From positions 1 to 10,961 of the forward strand of contig JAJQBV010000016.1 in assembly GCA_021203115.1 (NCBI GenBank): a stretch of DNA of 10,961 nt, given 5' to 3'. This document shows, one piece after another, positions 1 through 5,826 of the stretch (positions are counted from its first letter, which is position 1; the number at the start of each line of letters is the position of its first letter). A program made the translations under genes and the position numbers. This stretch comes from Clostridiales bacterium (GTDB lineage Bacteria > Bacillota > Clostridia > Lachnospirales > Lachnospiraceae). A model generated the notes under the pieces. The model was not told where the DNA came from. It ran no database searches and worked only from the letters and a program-made list of their open reading frames with translations.

Positions 1-94
1 ACCAGATTTCCTATTATTCACAGGAATAGGCGGATTACATGATGCAGTATGATGATGTGCAGTAGACCGGATCTGCCGCGGCTGCGGAGCAGGT

Positions 95-589
95 TTAGAT
101 TATCCGGAATCCGATCCAGCCGAGCACAATGGCGATCAGGGCTCCTGCAATGACATCCCTGACAAAGTGAACCCGTGCGATGACCCTTGCGGCGGCGAGA
201 AAGATGCCGGCAGCGATCATGACGATGGCAGCGGGAACGCAGACATAAGCTGTTGCCATGGCGATGATGAAAACGGAAAACACATGCCGGCTGGGGAAGG
301 AATTCCCCTTCGTATCCTTCGGGATGAGGGAGGGCGTGTTCCAGACCTCATAGGGGCGCGGTGCGTTGACGGCATGGCGGAATACCGAGACCGCCAGAAA
401 GGAGAGCAAGGGAACCAAAACGACGCGAAGCAGCCTGCCGTCGCGCTGAAGGGCAAGGATGACGATCAGAAGCGGGTAGGTAATATAGAAGGCTTTGGAG
501 ATGACGCTGTTGGCGAGGATCAGCCTTCTTTTTTTATGCTCATTTGTCTCAAACGGCTTTGCCAGTTTGTCATAAAATTCTTTTTGCAT
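95..589 (-). CDS. PAP2-family membrane phosphatase
   Basis: A 164-residue integral membrane protein of the PAP2 (type 2 phosphatidic acid phosphatase) superfamily, likely dephosphorylating a lipid phosphate or pyrophosphate at the outer membrane face. The three family motifs are visible. Motif 1 is R71-x6-R78-P79, with Arg where the family usually has Lys. Motif 2 is P-S-R-H at 99-102, where P-S-G-H is commonest. Motif 3 is R135-x5-H141-x3-D145, giving the catalytic His pair and the Asp. Hydrophobic segments lie at about 31-48, 54-70, 104-131 and 146-163, and the charged N-terminus (1-24) is probably cytoplasmic. The ATG has a GGAGTGA ribosome binding site just upstream. The gene follows the ferredoxin gene on the same strand, beyond a terminator; I see no clear promoter of its own. 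The substrate is unknown: undecaprenyl pyrophosphate and phosphatidylglycerol phosphate are both possible. Confidence 0.87.
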   Translation of the reverse strand: MQKEFYDKLAKPFETNEHKKRRLILANSVISKAFYITYPLLIVILALQRDGRLLRVVLVPLLSFLAVSVFRHAVNAPRPYEVWNTPSLIPKDTKGNSFPSRHVFSVFIIAMATAYVCVPAAIVMIAAGIFLAAARVIARVHFVRDVIAGALIAIVLGWIGFRII

Positions 590-644
590 CGGTCACTCCG
601 TTCTGCCGGAAAAGCGGGTCGCGGCATTTCACAGGGAATCTGAG

Positions 645-682
645 TGAAACAGAAAAACTGCTGCCCCGTATCGGGACAGCAG
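645..682 (-). terminator. Rho-independent terminator of the ferredoxin gene
   Basis: Read on the minus strand, a 10-bp stem (CTGCTGTCCC paired with GGGGCAGCAG, one G-U pair, 5-nt loop) is followed at once by TTTTTCTGTTT. It lies 28 nt after the ferredoxin stop codon and before the PAP2 gene. A weaker inverted repeat (TTTCAC/GTGAAA, 627-649) follows it. Confidence 0.85.
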
Positions 683-709
683 CTTGCTGTTTAAGTAGTC
701 AATCACAGA

Positions 710-880
710 TCAGTCTGCCTCGATCGCGCCTACCGGGCATCCCTCAGCACAAGCGCCACAGCTTAAGCAGGAATCCGCATCGATCATGTAGTGCTCATCG
801 CCCTCCGCGATCGCACCAACCGGACATGTAGTCTCGCAGGCTCCGCAGGAAATGCAGCTATCGCCAATAACATATGCCAT
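710..880 (-). CDS. 2[4Fe-4S] ferredoxin, clostridial type
   Basis: A 56-residue soluble ferredoxin, a low-potential one-electron carrier for anaerobic metabolism (partners such as pyruvate:ferredoxin oxidoreductase or hydrogenase are known for the family and not shown here). The two halves are near-repeats: C9-x2-C12-x2-C15-x3-C19-P and C38-x2-C41-x2-C44-x3-C48-P. All eight cysteines and both prolines of the double-cluster fold are present, each followed by V-G-A-I. The length is standard. The ATG at 880 has AAGGAGG upstream, and the stop is TGA. It appears monocistronic, with a strong promoter at 933-961 and a terminator at 645-682. Confidence 0.97.
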   Translation of the reverse strand: MAYVIGDSCISCGACETTCPVGAIAEGDEHYMIDADSCLSCGACAEGCPVGAIEAD

Positions 881-907
881 GATAGTATCCTCCTTTTATA
901 ATCTTGC

Positions 908-922
908 AGGCACGGTGTGCCT
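908..922 (-). other. Small hairpin in the ferredoxin 5' leader
   Basis: A perfect 6-bp inverted repeat (AGGCAC/GTGCCT, 3-nt loop) lies a few nucleotides after the expected transcription start and before the ribosome binding site. It may stabilise the mRNA 5' end. That role is inference. Confidence 0.45.
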
Positions 923-932
923 CGTTTCACTC

Positions 933-961
933 ATCATAATACAAACAAAATAAGATTGCAA
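933..961 (-). promoter_or_regulatory. Sigma-A-type promoter of the ferredoxin gene
   Basis: On the minus strand, TTGCAA (956-961) and TATGAT (933-938) are separated by exactly 17 bp, each one mismatch from consensus. The predicted start is near 926, giving a leader of about 45 nt before the ATG at 880. Confidence 0.75.
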
Positions 962-971
962 GGATTTTATT

Positions 972-990
972 GTACAAAGTGAGGTACAAA
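972..990. repeat. Direct repeat GTACAAA x2 upstream of the ferredoxin promoter
   Basis: GTACAAA occurs at 972-978 and again at 984-990, 12 bp start to start, just upstream of the -35 hexamer. The position suits an activator or UP-like site. No regulator is identified and chance remains possible. Confidence 0.3.
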
Positions 991-1034
991 ATGGGGTTTG
1001 CTAGCGTTATTTCTTGTTAGTTTTGACTATTCCA

Positions 1035-2561
1035 TCATGATTGACGGTAATATTGAAGAAAATCGCCGAGCTTGCCCATGGCTTCCTTCAGAACCTCGAC
1101 TCGCGGAAGGTAGACAATTCGGAAATGGTCGGGCTCTTTCCAGTTGAATCCGCTTCCCTGTACGATGAGGACATGCTTTTCCTTCAGGAAATCCAGCGCA
1201 AACTGCTCATCGTTGAAAATGTTGAATTTTTTGACATCCATCTTCGGGAAGATGTAAAATCCGGCCTTCGGCTTCACCGCGGTGATGCCGGGAATGTCGT
1301 TCAGCGCCTCGTAGACGTAGTTTCGCTGCTCGTAGACTCTGCCGCCTGGCACGATGTAATTGTTGACACTCTGGTATCCGCCCAGCGCGGTCTGTACGAT
1401 GGACTGTGCCGGCACATTGGAGCAAAGGCGCATGTTGGAGAGCATGTTCAGCCCCTCAATATAGTCTTTGGCAAGCGCTTTGTTTCCACTTAGAATCATC
1501 CATCCGATACGGAAACCGGCCACCATGTGGGATTTGGAAAGCCCGCTGAATGTGACGCAGAACAGGTCCGGAGCGAGGGAGGCGATGGAGATATGCTCCT
1601 CTCCGTCCATGACCAGACGGTCATACATCTCATCGGAGAAAATCATGAGCTGGTGGCGCCGGGCAATCTCCACGATTTTTTCAAGAATCTCGCGCGGGTA
1701 CAGCGCGCCCGTCGGGTTGTTTGGGTTGATGATGACGATGGCCTTCGTGCGGTCGGTGATTTTCTTTTCCATGTCCTCCAGATCCGGGTTCCACTCCGAC
1801 TGCTCATCGCAGATGTAGTGGACGGGCGTTCCGCCGGCCAGAGTGGCCGTGGCGGTCCAGAGCGGATAATCCGGAGAGGGGATCAGGATCTCATCGCCGG
1901 TGTCCAGCAGCGCCTGCATGCACAGATTGATCAGCTCGCTTGCGCCGTTTCCGGTGTAAATATCGGAGATGGAGACGTTCGGGATCTGTTTTAACTGTGC
2001 GTACTGCATGATGGCTTTCCGCGCGGAGAAAAGACCCTTGGAGTCGGAATATCCTTCACAGTCCGCGATCTGGCGGCGGATGTCGTAGACGACCTCCTCC
2101 GGCGCACGGAAGCCGAACGGCGCCGGGTTGCCGATGTTCAGCTTCAGGACATGGATACCGGCGTCGCTCATGCGGCTGGCTTCATCCACCACCGGCCCCC
2201 GGACATCGTATAATACATTATTCAGTTTGCTTGATTTTTCAAATGTTTTCATGGTTGTCTCTCCTGTATATCTGTATGTTGAACCGGTTTGATTTATTTC
2301 GGGTGATTTTTCCTGTGCCTGAGGAGATGTTTCCTGCTCTTCCCCCTGAAGCCAGAGCGGGTCGACCCCCAACGCCTGCGCCAGCACACGCAGGATGTCT
2401 GCCCGCGGAACCGTTTTCCCGCTGCAGTACTGACTCATGTGGCTTTTTCCGATGTGTATGCCCGATGCCGCTCCCGCCTGATTCGCCAGAGCAATCACAT
2501 CGATCTGTTTGTACTGTTTCTCTCTCATCACGCTGTTTAAGCGCTCTGTAAATGTATCCAT
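1035..2561 (-). CDS. XRE-type HTH domain fused to class I PLP aminotransferase (AlaA-like)
   Basis: A 508-residue two-part protein. Residues 1-73 form an XRE/Cro-type helix-turn-helix (recognition region about 37-52, then a typical repressor-like helix ending in G-V-D-P-L-W-L). Residues 74-103 are a polar, Gln/Glu/Ser-rich linker. Residues 104-508 are a complete fold-type I aminotransferase of 405 residues, the size and N-terminal pattern of the glutamate-pyruvate aminotransferase AlaA: N-P-N-N-P-T-G at 279-285, the PLP Asp in S-D-E (310), and the Schiff-base Lys343 in S-G-L-S-K with R-I-G-W downstream. The likely reaction is pyruvate plus glutamate to alanine plus 2-oxoglutarate; other amino acids are possible. 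Met104 is preceded by a strong ribosome binding site, so the bare enzyme may also be made. The upstream ATG has only a weak GGTGAG. The HTH may let the enzyme regulate its own and neighbouring transcription (inference). Confidence 0.88.
   Translation of the reverse strand: MDTFTERLNSVMREKQYKQIDVIALANQAGAASGIHIGKSHMSQYCSGKTVPRADILRVLAQALGVDPLWLQGEEQETSPQAQEKSPEINQTGSTYRYTGETTMKTFEKSSKLNNVLYDVRGPVVDEASRMSDAGIHVLKLNIGNPAPFGFRAPEEVVYDIRRQIADCEGYSDSKGLFSARKAIMQYAQLKQIPNVSISDIYTGNGASELINLCMQALLDTGDEILIPSPDYPLWTATATLAGGTPVHYICDEQSEWNPDLEDMEKKITDRTKAIVIINPNNPTGALYPREILEKIVEIARRHQLMIFSDEMYDRLVMDGEEHISIASLAPDLFCVTFSGLSKSHMVAGFRIGWMILSGNKALAKDYIEGLNMLSNMRLCSNVPAQSIVQTALGGYQSVNNYIVPGGRVYEQRNYVYEALNDIPGITAVKPKAGFYIFPKMDVKKFNIFNDEQFALDFLKEKHVLIVQGSGFNWKEPDHFRIVYLPRVEVLKEAMGKLGDFLQYYRQS
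2250..2265 (-). promoter_or_regulatory. Internal ribosome binding site and start codon inside the HTH-aminotransferase gene
   Basis: On the minus strand AGGAGAG (2259-2265) lies 6 nt before an in-frame ATG (2250-2252), which is Met104. Initiation here would give a 405-residue aminotransferase without the HTH. This site is a better match to anti-Shine-Dalgarno than the one before the full-length start at 2561. Confidence 0.6.
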
Positions 2562-2656
2562 AAAATCTCATCTCACCGTGGGTATGACAGTATCCGTATG
2601 CGGGACAGGAACAAAAATTGAACTTTTGACCTGCACCGGGTTTTGCGATAGTTCAA

Positions 2657-2685
2657 ATTATATGCCCGGTTCAAAACAATGTCAA
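2657..2685 (-). promoter_or_regulatory. Perfect-consensus sigma-A promoter of the HTH-aminotransferase gene
   Basis: On the minus strand TTGACA (2680-2685) and TATAAT (2657-2662) are separated by 17 bp: both hexamers and the spacing are consensus. The predicted start near 2650 leaves a leader of about 90 nt. So strong a promoter carrying box repeats suggests it is normally held down by a repressor. Confidence 0.82.
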
Positions 2686-2710
2686 CAGGAGAATGTGAAT
2701 TTTTAAGAAA

Positions 2711-2737
2711 GTTCAGTTTTAAAAAGAAAAATTGAAC
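2711..2737. repeat. Inverted repeat, candidate operator between the divergent promoters
   Basis: GTTCAGTTTT (2711-2720) and AAAATTGAAC (2728-2737) are inverted copies matching at 9 of 10 positions around a 7-bp A/G centre. The dyad lies between the aminotransferase -35 and the proS promoter and contains two of the clustered boxes, which suits a dimeric repressor site. Confidence 0.5.
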
Positions 2738-2769
2738 CGAAATCCGCTCTTTTCCTATCTGAAGGACTG

Positions 2770-2778
2770 TGCTATAAT
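2770..2778 (+). promoter_or_regulatory. Extended -10 promoter of proS
   Basis: TGC-TATAAT (2770-2778) is a consensus extended -10 element. The sequence 17 bp upstream (TTTTCC, 2750-2755) is a poor -35, as is usual for this promoter class. The predicted start is about 2785, giving a leader of about 88 nt. Confidence 0.65.
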
Positions 2779-2789
2779 GTGCGGATAAA

Positions 2790-2824
2790 GGCAGAGGAAA
2801 CCGCAGGTTTTTCGAGTCTCTGCC
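2790..2824 (+). other. Hairpin in the proS leader
   Basis: GGCAGAG (2790-2796) pairs perfectly with CTCTGCC (2818-2824), and AAACC (2798-2802) pairs with GGTTT (2806-2810) inside it. There is no T tract after it, and the leader is too short to hold a T-box, so it is neither a clear terminator nor a T-box. The role is unknown. Confidence 0.45.
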
Positions 2825-2871
2825 CGTATATATAATTTGTGATTACGATATATAAGGAAGACAAACATATC

Positions 2872-4311
2872 ATGGCGAAGGACAAAAAACTGGTAGAGGC
2901 GATCACATCCATGGATGTGGATTTTGCCCAGTGGTATACAGATGTTGTAAAAAAGGCGGAGCTGATGGATTATTCCAGCGTCCGCGGCTGTATGATTTTC
3001 AAACCGGCGGGTTATGCGCTCTGGGAAAATATTCAGCGTGAGCTGGACCGGCGGTTCAAGGAGACCGGAGTGGAAAACGTATATATGCCCATGTTTATTC
3101 CGGAGAGCCTGCTTGAGGTGGAGAAGGATCATGTGGAGGGCTTTGCGCCGGAGGTAACGTGGGTCACGCACGGCGGCATGAACGAGCTGCAGGAGCGCCT
3201 CTGCGTCCGTCCGACCTCTGAGACATTGTTCTGCGATTTTTATAAGAATGATATCGAGTCCTACCGCGACCTGCCGAAGCTGTACAATCAGTGGTGTTCC
3301 GTTGTCCGCTGGGAGAAGGAGACCCGGCCGTTCCTGCGCTCCAGAGAGTTTCTCTGGCAGGAGGGACACACGGCGCACGCGACGACGGAGGAGGCCGAGG
3401 AGCGGACGATCCAGATGCTGAATCTCTACGCGGATTTTGTGGAGGAGTTTCTGGCGATCCCGGTCATCCGCGGACAGAAGACGGAGAAGGAAAAGTTCGC
3501 CGGTGCAAAGGACACCTACACCATCGAGGCGCTGATGCACGACGGAAAGGCGCTGCAGTCCGGCACGAGCCATAACTTCGGCGATGGTTTTGCGAAAGCG
3601 TTCGGTATCCAGTATACAGATAAAGATAACCAGTTAAAATATGTACATCAGACATCGTGGGGTATGACGACGCGCCTGATCGGTGCGCTCATCATGGTTC
3701 ACGGAGATGACTCCGGGCTGGTTCTGCCCCCGGCGGTGGCGCCGACACAGGTCATGGTTATTCCGGTGCAGCAGCGAAAAGAGGGCGTCATGGAGGCCTG
3801 CGCTGCCCTGAAGGATCGCCTGACAACGGTCTGCCGTGCGAAGCTGGATGATTCGGATAAGAGTCCGGGATGGAAGTATTCGGAGCAGGAGATGCGTGGC
3901 ATTCCGCTTCGCATCGAGCTGGGGCCGCGGGACATTGCGGAGAATCACTGCGTCGCCGTCCGCCGGGACACCAGAGAAAAGATCGTCATTGCGCTGGACG
4001 AGGTTGAGACCGTGCTCCCGCAGCTTCTGGATCAGATTCAGAAGGATATGTTTGAGCGCGCGAAGGCGCATCGGGACTCTCACATCTACGATGCCCATGA
4101 TTATCAGGAGTTCTGCGAGATTGTCAACACAAAGCCGGGCTATATCCGCGGGATGTGGTGCGGCGACCGTGCCTGCGAGGATAAGATCAAGGAGGAGACC
4201 GGCGCGACATCCCGGTGCATGCCTTTCGATGATCAGGAGCAGATCTCCGCGACCTGCGTCTGCTGCGGAAAGCCCGCGAAGAAGCTGGTCTACTGGGGAC
4301 GCGCATATTAG
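2872..4311 (+). CDS. proS: Prolyl-tRNA synthetase, short archaeal/eukaryotic-like type
   Basis: A 479-residue cytoplasmic class II aminoacyl-tRNA synthetase that charges tRNA(Pro) with proline. The catalytic core covers about 35-290: motif 2 region [13 protein letters not shown] at 152-164, then H-T-A-H, and motif 3 region [10 protein letters not shown] at 271-280. The anticodon-binding domain is about 290-400. The C-terminal domain is characteristic of this type, with clustered Cys (430, 435, 449, 462, 464, 465) likely binding zinc and a terminal Tyr. There is no room for the INS editing domain found between motifs 2 and 3 of the long bacterial form, so mischarged Ala-tRNA(Pro) would need a separate deacylase. 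I chose the ATG at 2872, preceded by AAGGAAG. An in-frame GTG at 2839 would add 11 unconvincing residues and has no ribosome binding site. The gene probably forms an operon with cca. Confidence 0.97.
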   Translation: MAKDKKLVEAITSMDVDFAQWYTDVVKKAELMDYSSVRGCMIFKPAGYALWENIQRELDRRFKETGVENVYMPMFIPESLLEVEKDHVEGFAPEVTWVTHGGMNELQERLCVRPTSETLFCDFYKNDIESYRDLPKLYNQWCSVVRWEKETRPFLRSREFLWQEGHTAHATTEEAEERTIQMLNLYADFVEEFLAIPVIRGQKTEKEKFAGAKDTYTIEALMHDGKALQSGTSHNFGDGFAKAFGIQYTDKDNQLKYVHQTSWGMTTRLIGALIMVHGDDSGLVLPPAVAPTQVMVIPVQQRKEGVMEACAALKDRLTTVCRAKLDDSDKSPGWKYSEQEMRGIPLRIELGPRDIAENHCVAVRRDTREKIVIALDEVETVLPQLLDQIQKDMFERAKAHRDSHIYDAHDYQEFCEIVNTKPGYIRGMWCGDRACEDKIKEETGATSRCMPFDDQEQISATCVCCGKPAKKLVYWGRAY

Positions 4312-4333
4312 GATGTCGGGAGCGGAGAGTTTC

Positions 4334-5728
4334 ATGAAGATACACCTGCCGGACAAGGTATCCTTTATTATAGAAGAATTACAGAGTGCCGGCTTTGAAG
4401 CCTACGCGGTGGGCGGCTGCGTCCGGGACAGCGTGCTGGAACGCACGCCGCAGGATTGGGATATCACGACCTCCGCGAAGCCGGAGCAGGTGAAAGCGCT
4501 TTTTTCTCGCGCAAGGAAGGCATCAGGAGAAGTGTATGCTTCTGTGCGCTTTCCCGCTTGCTATACAATCGACACCGGCATTCAGCACGGTACTGTGACA
4601 GTCATGCTGGAGCATGAAGGCTTTGAGGTGACGACATACCGGATCGACGGGGAATATGAGGATGCGCGACATCCGAAGTCTGTAACCTTTACCTCAGATC
4701 TGCTGGAGGATTTAAAGCGGCGGGATTTTACCATCAATGCCATGGCGTACAACGATGAGACCGGTTTTGTGGATGCGTTCGACGGTCTGGGCGATCTGGA
4801 TCGGGGCATGGTGCGCTGCGTCGGAGCGGCGGAGGACCGCTTTCGGGAGGATGCGCTGCGGATGCTGCGGGCGGTGCGCTTTGCGGCGCAGCTCGGGTTT
4901 CGGATTGACGCAGATACCCGCGCGGCTATTTTGCCGCTGGCGTCTCAGTTGTCCCGGATCAGTGCGGAGCGGATTCAGGTGGAGCTGGTCAAGCTTTTGA
5001 CCTCGCCGCATCCGGAGGAGATGCGGGAGGTGTATGAAACCGGGATGGCGGATGTTTTTCTGCCGGAGTTTTCCCGGATGATGCAGACCCCGCAGCACAA
5101 TCCGCACCATTGGGGCTCTGTCGGGGAGCACACGATTGCCTCCCTTGGCGAGGTGCCGCCGGATCGTGTCCTGCGTCTGACGATGCTTCTCCATGATGTG
5201 GCGAAGCCCCTTTGCATCAAAACGGACGCGGAGGGAGTCGATCATTTTCACGGACACCCGAAAATGGGAGCGGAGATGGCCGGACAGATTCTGCGCCGTC
5301 TGCGGTTTGACAACGACACCATCGCGCGGGTGAAAGCGCTCATCCGTGCCCATGACGACCGGCCGCTGCCGCTAAACGAGCGGAATGTGCGCCGCGCAGT
5401 TTATCGCAACGGGGAAGCACAGTATCCGGATCTTTTTGCCGTCAAGCGGGCTGATATTCTCGCCCAGAGCGATTACCTGAAAAAGGAAAAGCTGGAATAT
5501 CTGGATGAATATGAGCGGATTTACCGTGAGATTCGGGAAAAGGAGCAGTGCCTTTCCCTGAAGGATCTGGCTGTGACCGGTTCCAACCTCATCGCCGCAG
5601 GGCAGAAGCCCGGCAGAGAGATCGGACGGATCCTTGATCTGATGCTGCAGGATGTTCTCGACGATCCGGAGCTGAACACGCGGAAGACGCTGATGCACAG
5701 ATACCGCGAAGACCGATATCAGCCATGA
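4334..5728 (+). CDS. cca: CCA-adding tRNA nucleotidyltransferase with HD domain
   Basis: A 464-residue class II nucleotidyltransferase that builds or repairs the 3' CCA end of tRNAs. The N-terminal catalytic motif is G-G-C-V-R-D (27-32) with the metal-binding D-W-D (41-43). R-R-D-F-T-I-N-A-M-A (129-138), E-D-A-L-R-M-L-R-A-V-R-F (172-183) and E-R-I-Q-V-E (212-217) are the following family motifs. An HD domain follows, with H-D at 287-288 and H-x-G-H at about 305-308. Residues 60-77 look like an 18-residue insertion between F-S-R and T-I-D-T-G; in most family members these two stretches are nearly adjacent. The corresponding DNA is palindromic and is listed separately. The rest is intact, so the enzyme may still work. 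The ATG at 4334 has GGAGAG upstream; an in-frame ATG at 4313 is less well placed. The gene lies 22 nt after proS, and the pairing suggests co-expression. Confidence 0.95.
   Translation: MKIHLPDKVSFIIEELQSAGFEAYAVGGCVRDSVLERTPQDWDITTSAKPEQVKALFSRARKASGEVYASVRFPACYTIDTGIQHGTVTVMLEHEGFEVTTYRIDGEYEDARHPKSVTFTSDLLEDLKRRDFTINAMAYNDETGFVDAFDGLGDLDRGMVRCVGAAEDRFREDALRMLRAVRFAAQLGFRIDADTRAAILPLASQLSRISAERIQVELVKLLTSPHPEEMREVYETGMADVFLPEFSRMMQTPQHNPHHWGSVGEHTIASLGEVPPDRVLRLTMLLHDVAKPLCIKTDAEGVDHFHGHPKMGAEMAGQILRRLRFDNDTIARVKALIRAHDDRPLPLNERNVRRAVYRNGEAQYPDLFAVKRADILAQSDYLKKEKLEYLDEYERIYREIREKEQCLSLKDLAVTGSNLIAAGQKPGREIGRILDLMLQDVLDDPELNTRKTLMHRYREDRYQP
4511..4564 (+). repeat. Palindromic 54-bp in-frame insertion within cca
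   Basis: This 54-bp stretch encodes residues 60-77, which appear extra relative to the family. It begins GCAAG and ends near CTTGC (4557-4561). GAAGGC (4516-4521) pairs with GCTTTC (4548-4553), and AGAAG (4528-4532) pairs with CTTCT (4539-4543), so most of it can fold on itself. An alternative pairing is GCGCA (4509-4513) with TGCGC (4545-4549). It may be a short palindromic mobile element that kept the reading frame. I saw no second copy in this window, so mobility is inference. Confidence 0.5.
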
Positions 5729-5751
5729 TAATTCAAAACTCATACCGATAA

Positions 5752-5780
5752 GCATACTTTTCCACCCCTTTTCATAAGAT
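5752..5780 (+). promoter_or_regulatory. Sigma-E-like sporulation promoter of the CotS-family gene
   Basis: GCATACT (5752-5758) and CATAAGAT (5773-5780) are 14 bp apart, resembling the Bacillus sigma-E pattern (about KMATATT, 14 bp, CATACAMT) at 6 of 7 and 6 of 8 positions. The predicted start, about 5787, falls in the loop of the hairpin at 5763-5821, so such transcripts would lack its 5' arm. Confidence 0.5.
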
Positions 5781-5826
5781 GAAAAAGACGCATCACGCGC
5801 GATCTCTTATGCAAAGGGGTGTTTTT
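5763..5826 (+). promoter_or_regulatory. Hairpin covering the CotS-family ribosome binding site, with T tract
   Basis: CACCCCTTTTCATAAGA (5763-5779) and TCTTATGCAAAGGGGTG (5805-5821) are inverted copies at 16 of 17 positions around a 25-nt loop, followed by TTTTT (5822-5826). The 3' arm contains AAAGGGGTG, the ribosome binding site of the downstream gene. On transcripts reading through from cca the structure can act as a terminator or hide the ribosome binding site. Both are inferred from the structure. Confidence 0.65.

Larger units (their letters stand above)
2618..2737. repeat. Cluster of TTGAAC/GTTCAA boxes in the divergent intergenic region
   Basis: TTGAAC or its complement GTTCAA occurs exactly at 2618-2623, 2651-2656, 2669-2674 and 2732-2737, with a one-mismatch copy GTTCAG at 2711-2716. 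Another exact copy lies in the linker-coding region at 2279-2284. Three copies extend to TTGAACCG. Two boxes sit in the minus-strand promoter: one in the -35/-10 spacer, one directly abutting the -10. These are candidate operators for the adjacent XRE-type domain (inference). Confidence 0.5.

Noticed and set aside
1..94. Possible structure or terminator at the window start
   Set aside because: A 6-bp repeat (CCTATT/AATAGG) and a bulged GC-rich stem after the PAP2 gene can be drawn, but neither has a T tract or other support.
167..643. Plus-strand open frame opposite the PAP2 gene
   Set aside because: Low-complexity charged composition, no family resemblance and no ribosome binding site. It is the complement of a clearly coding membrane protein gene.
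2253..2300. Sigma-E-like sequence (CATACAGA) in the HTH-aminotransferase linker, as an internal promoter
   Set aside because: The -10 match is partial and the -35 is poor. Nothing else points to sporulation control of this enzyme.
2839..2871. GTG start that would extend ProRS by 11 residues
   Set aside because: No ribosome binding site precedes it, the added residues do not fit the family, and AAGGAAG lies within the extension in the right place for the ATG at 2872.
2755..3573. Long minus-strand open frame opposite proS
   Set aside because: It is antisense to strongly conserved ProRS codons, rich in Arg/Leu/His as expected from GC-rich complementary sequence, and matches no family.
4478..4564. 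The cca insertion as a tandem duplication of the preceding segment
   Set aside because: There is faint similarity at the protein level and a shared GCGCTTT, but the nucleotide alignment is poor. The palindromic structure explains it better.
4712..5353. Long minus-strand open frame opposite cca
   Set aside because: Same reasons: an antisense shadow of conserved coding sequence with no start signal or recognisable domain.
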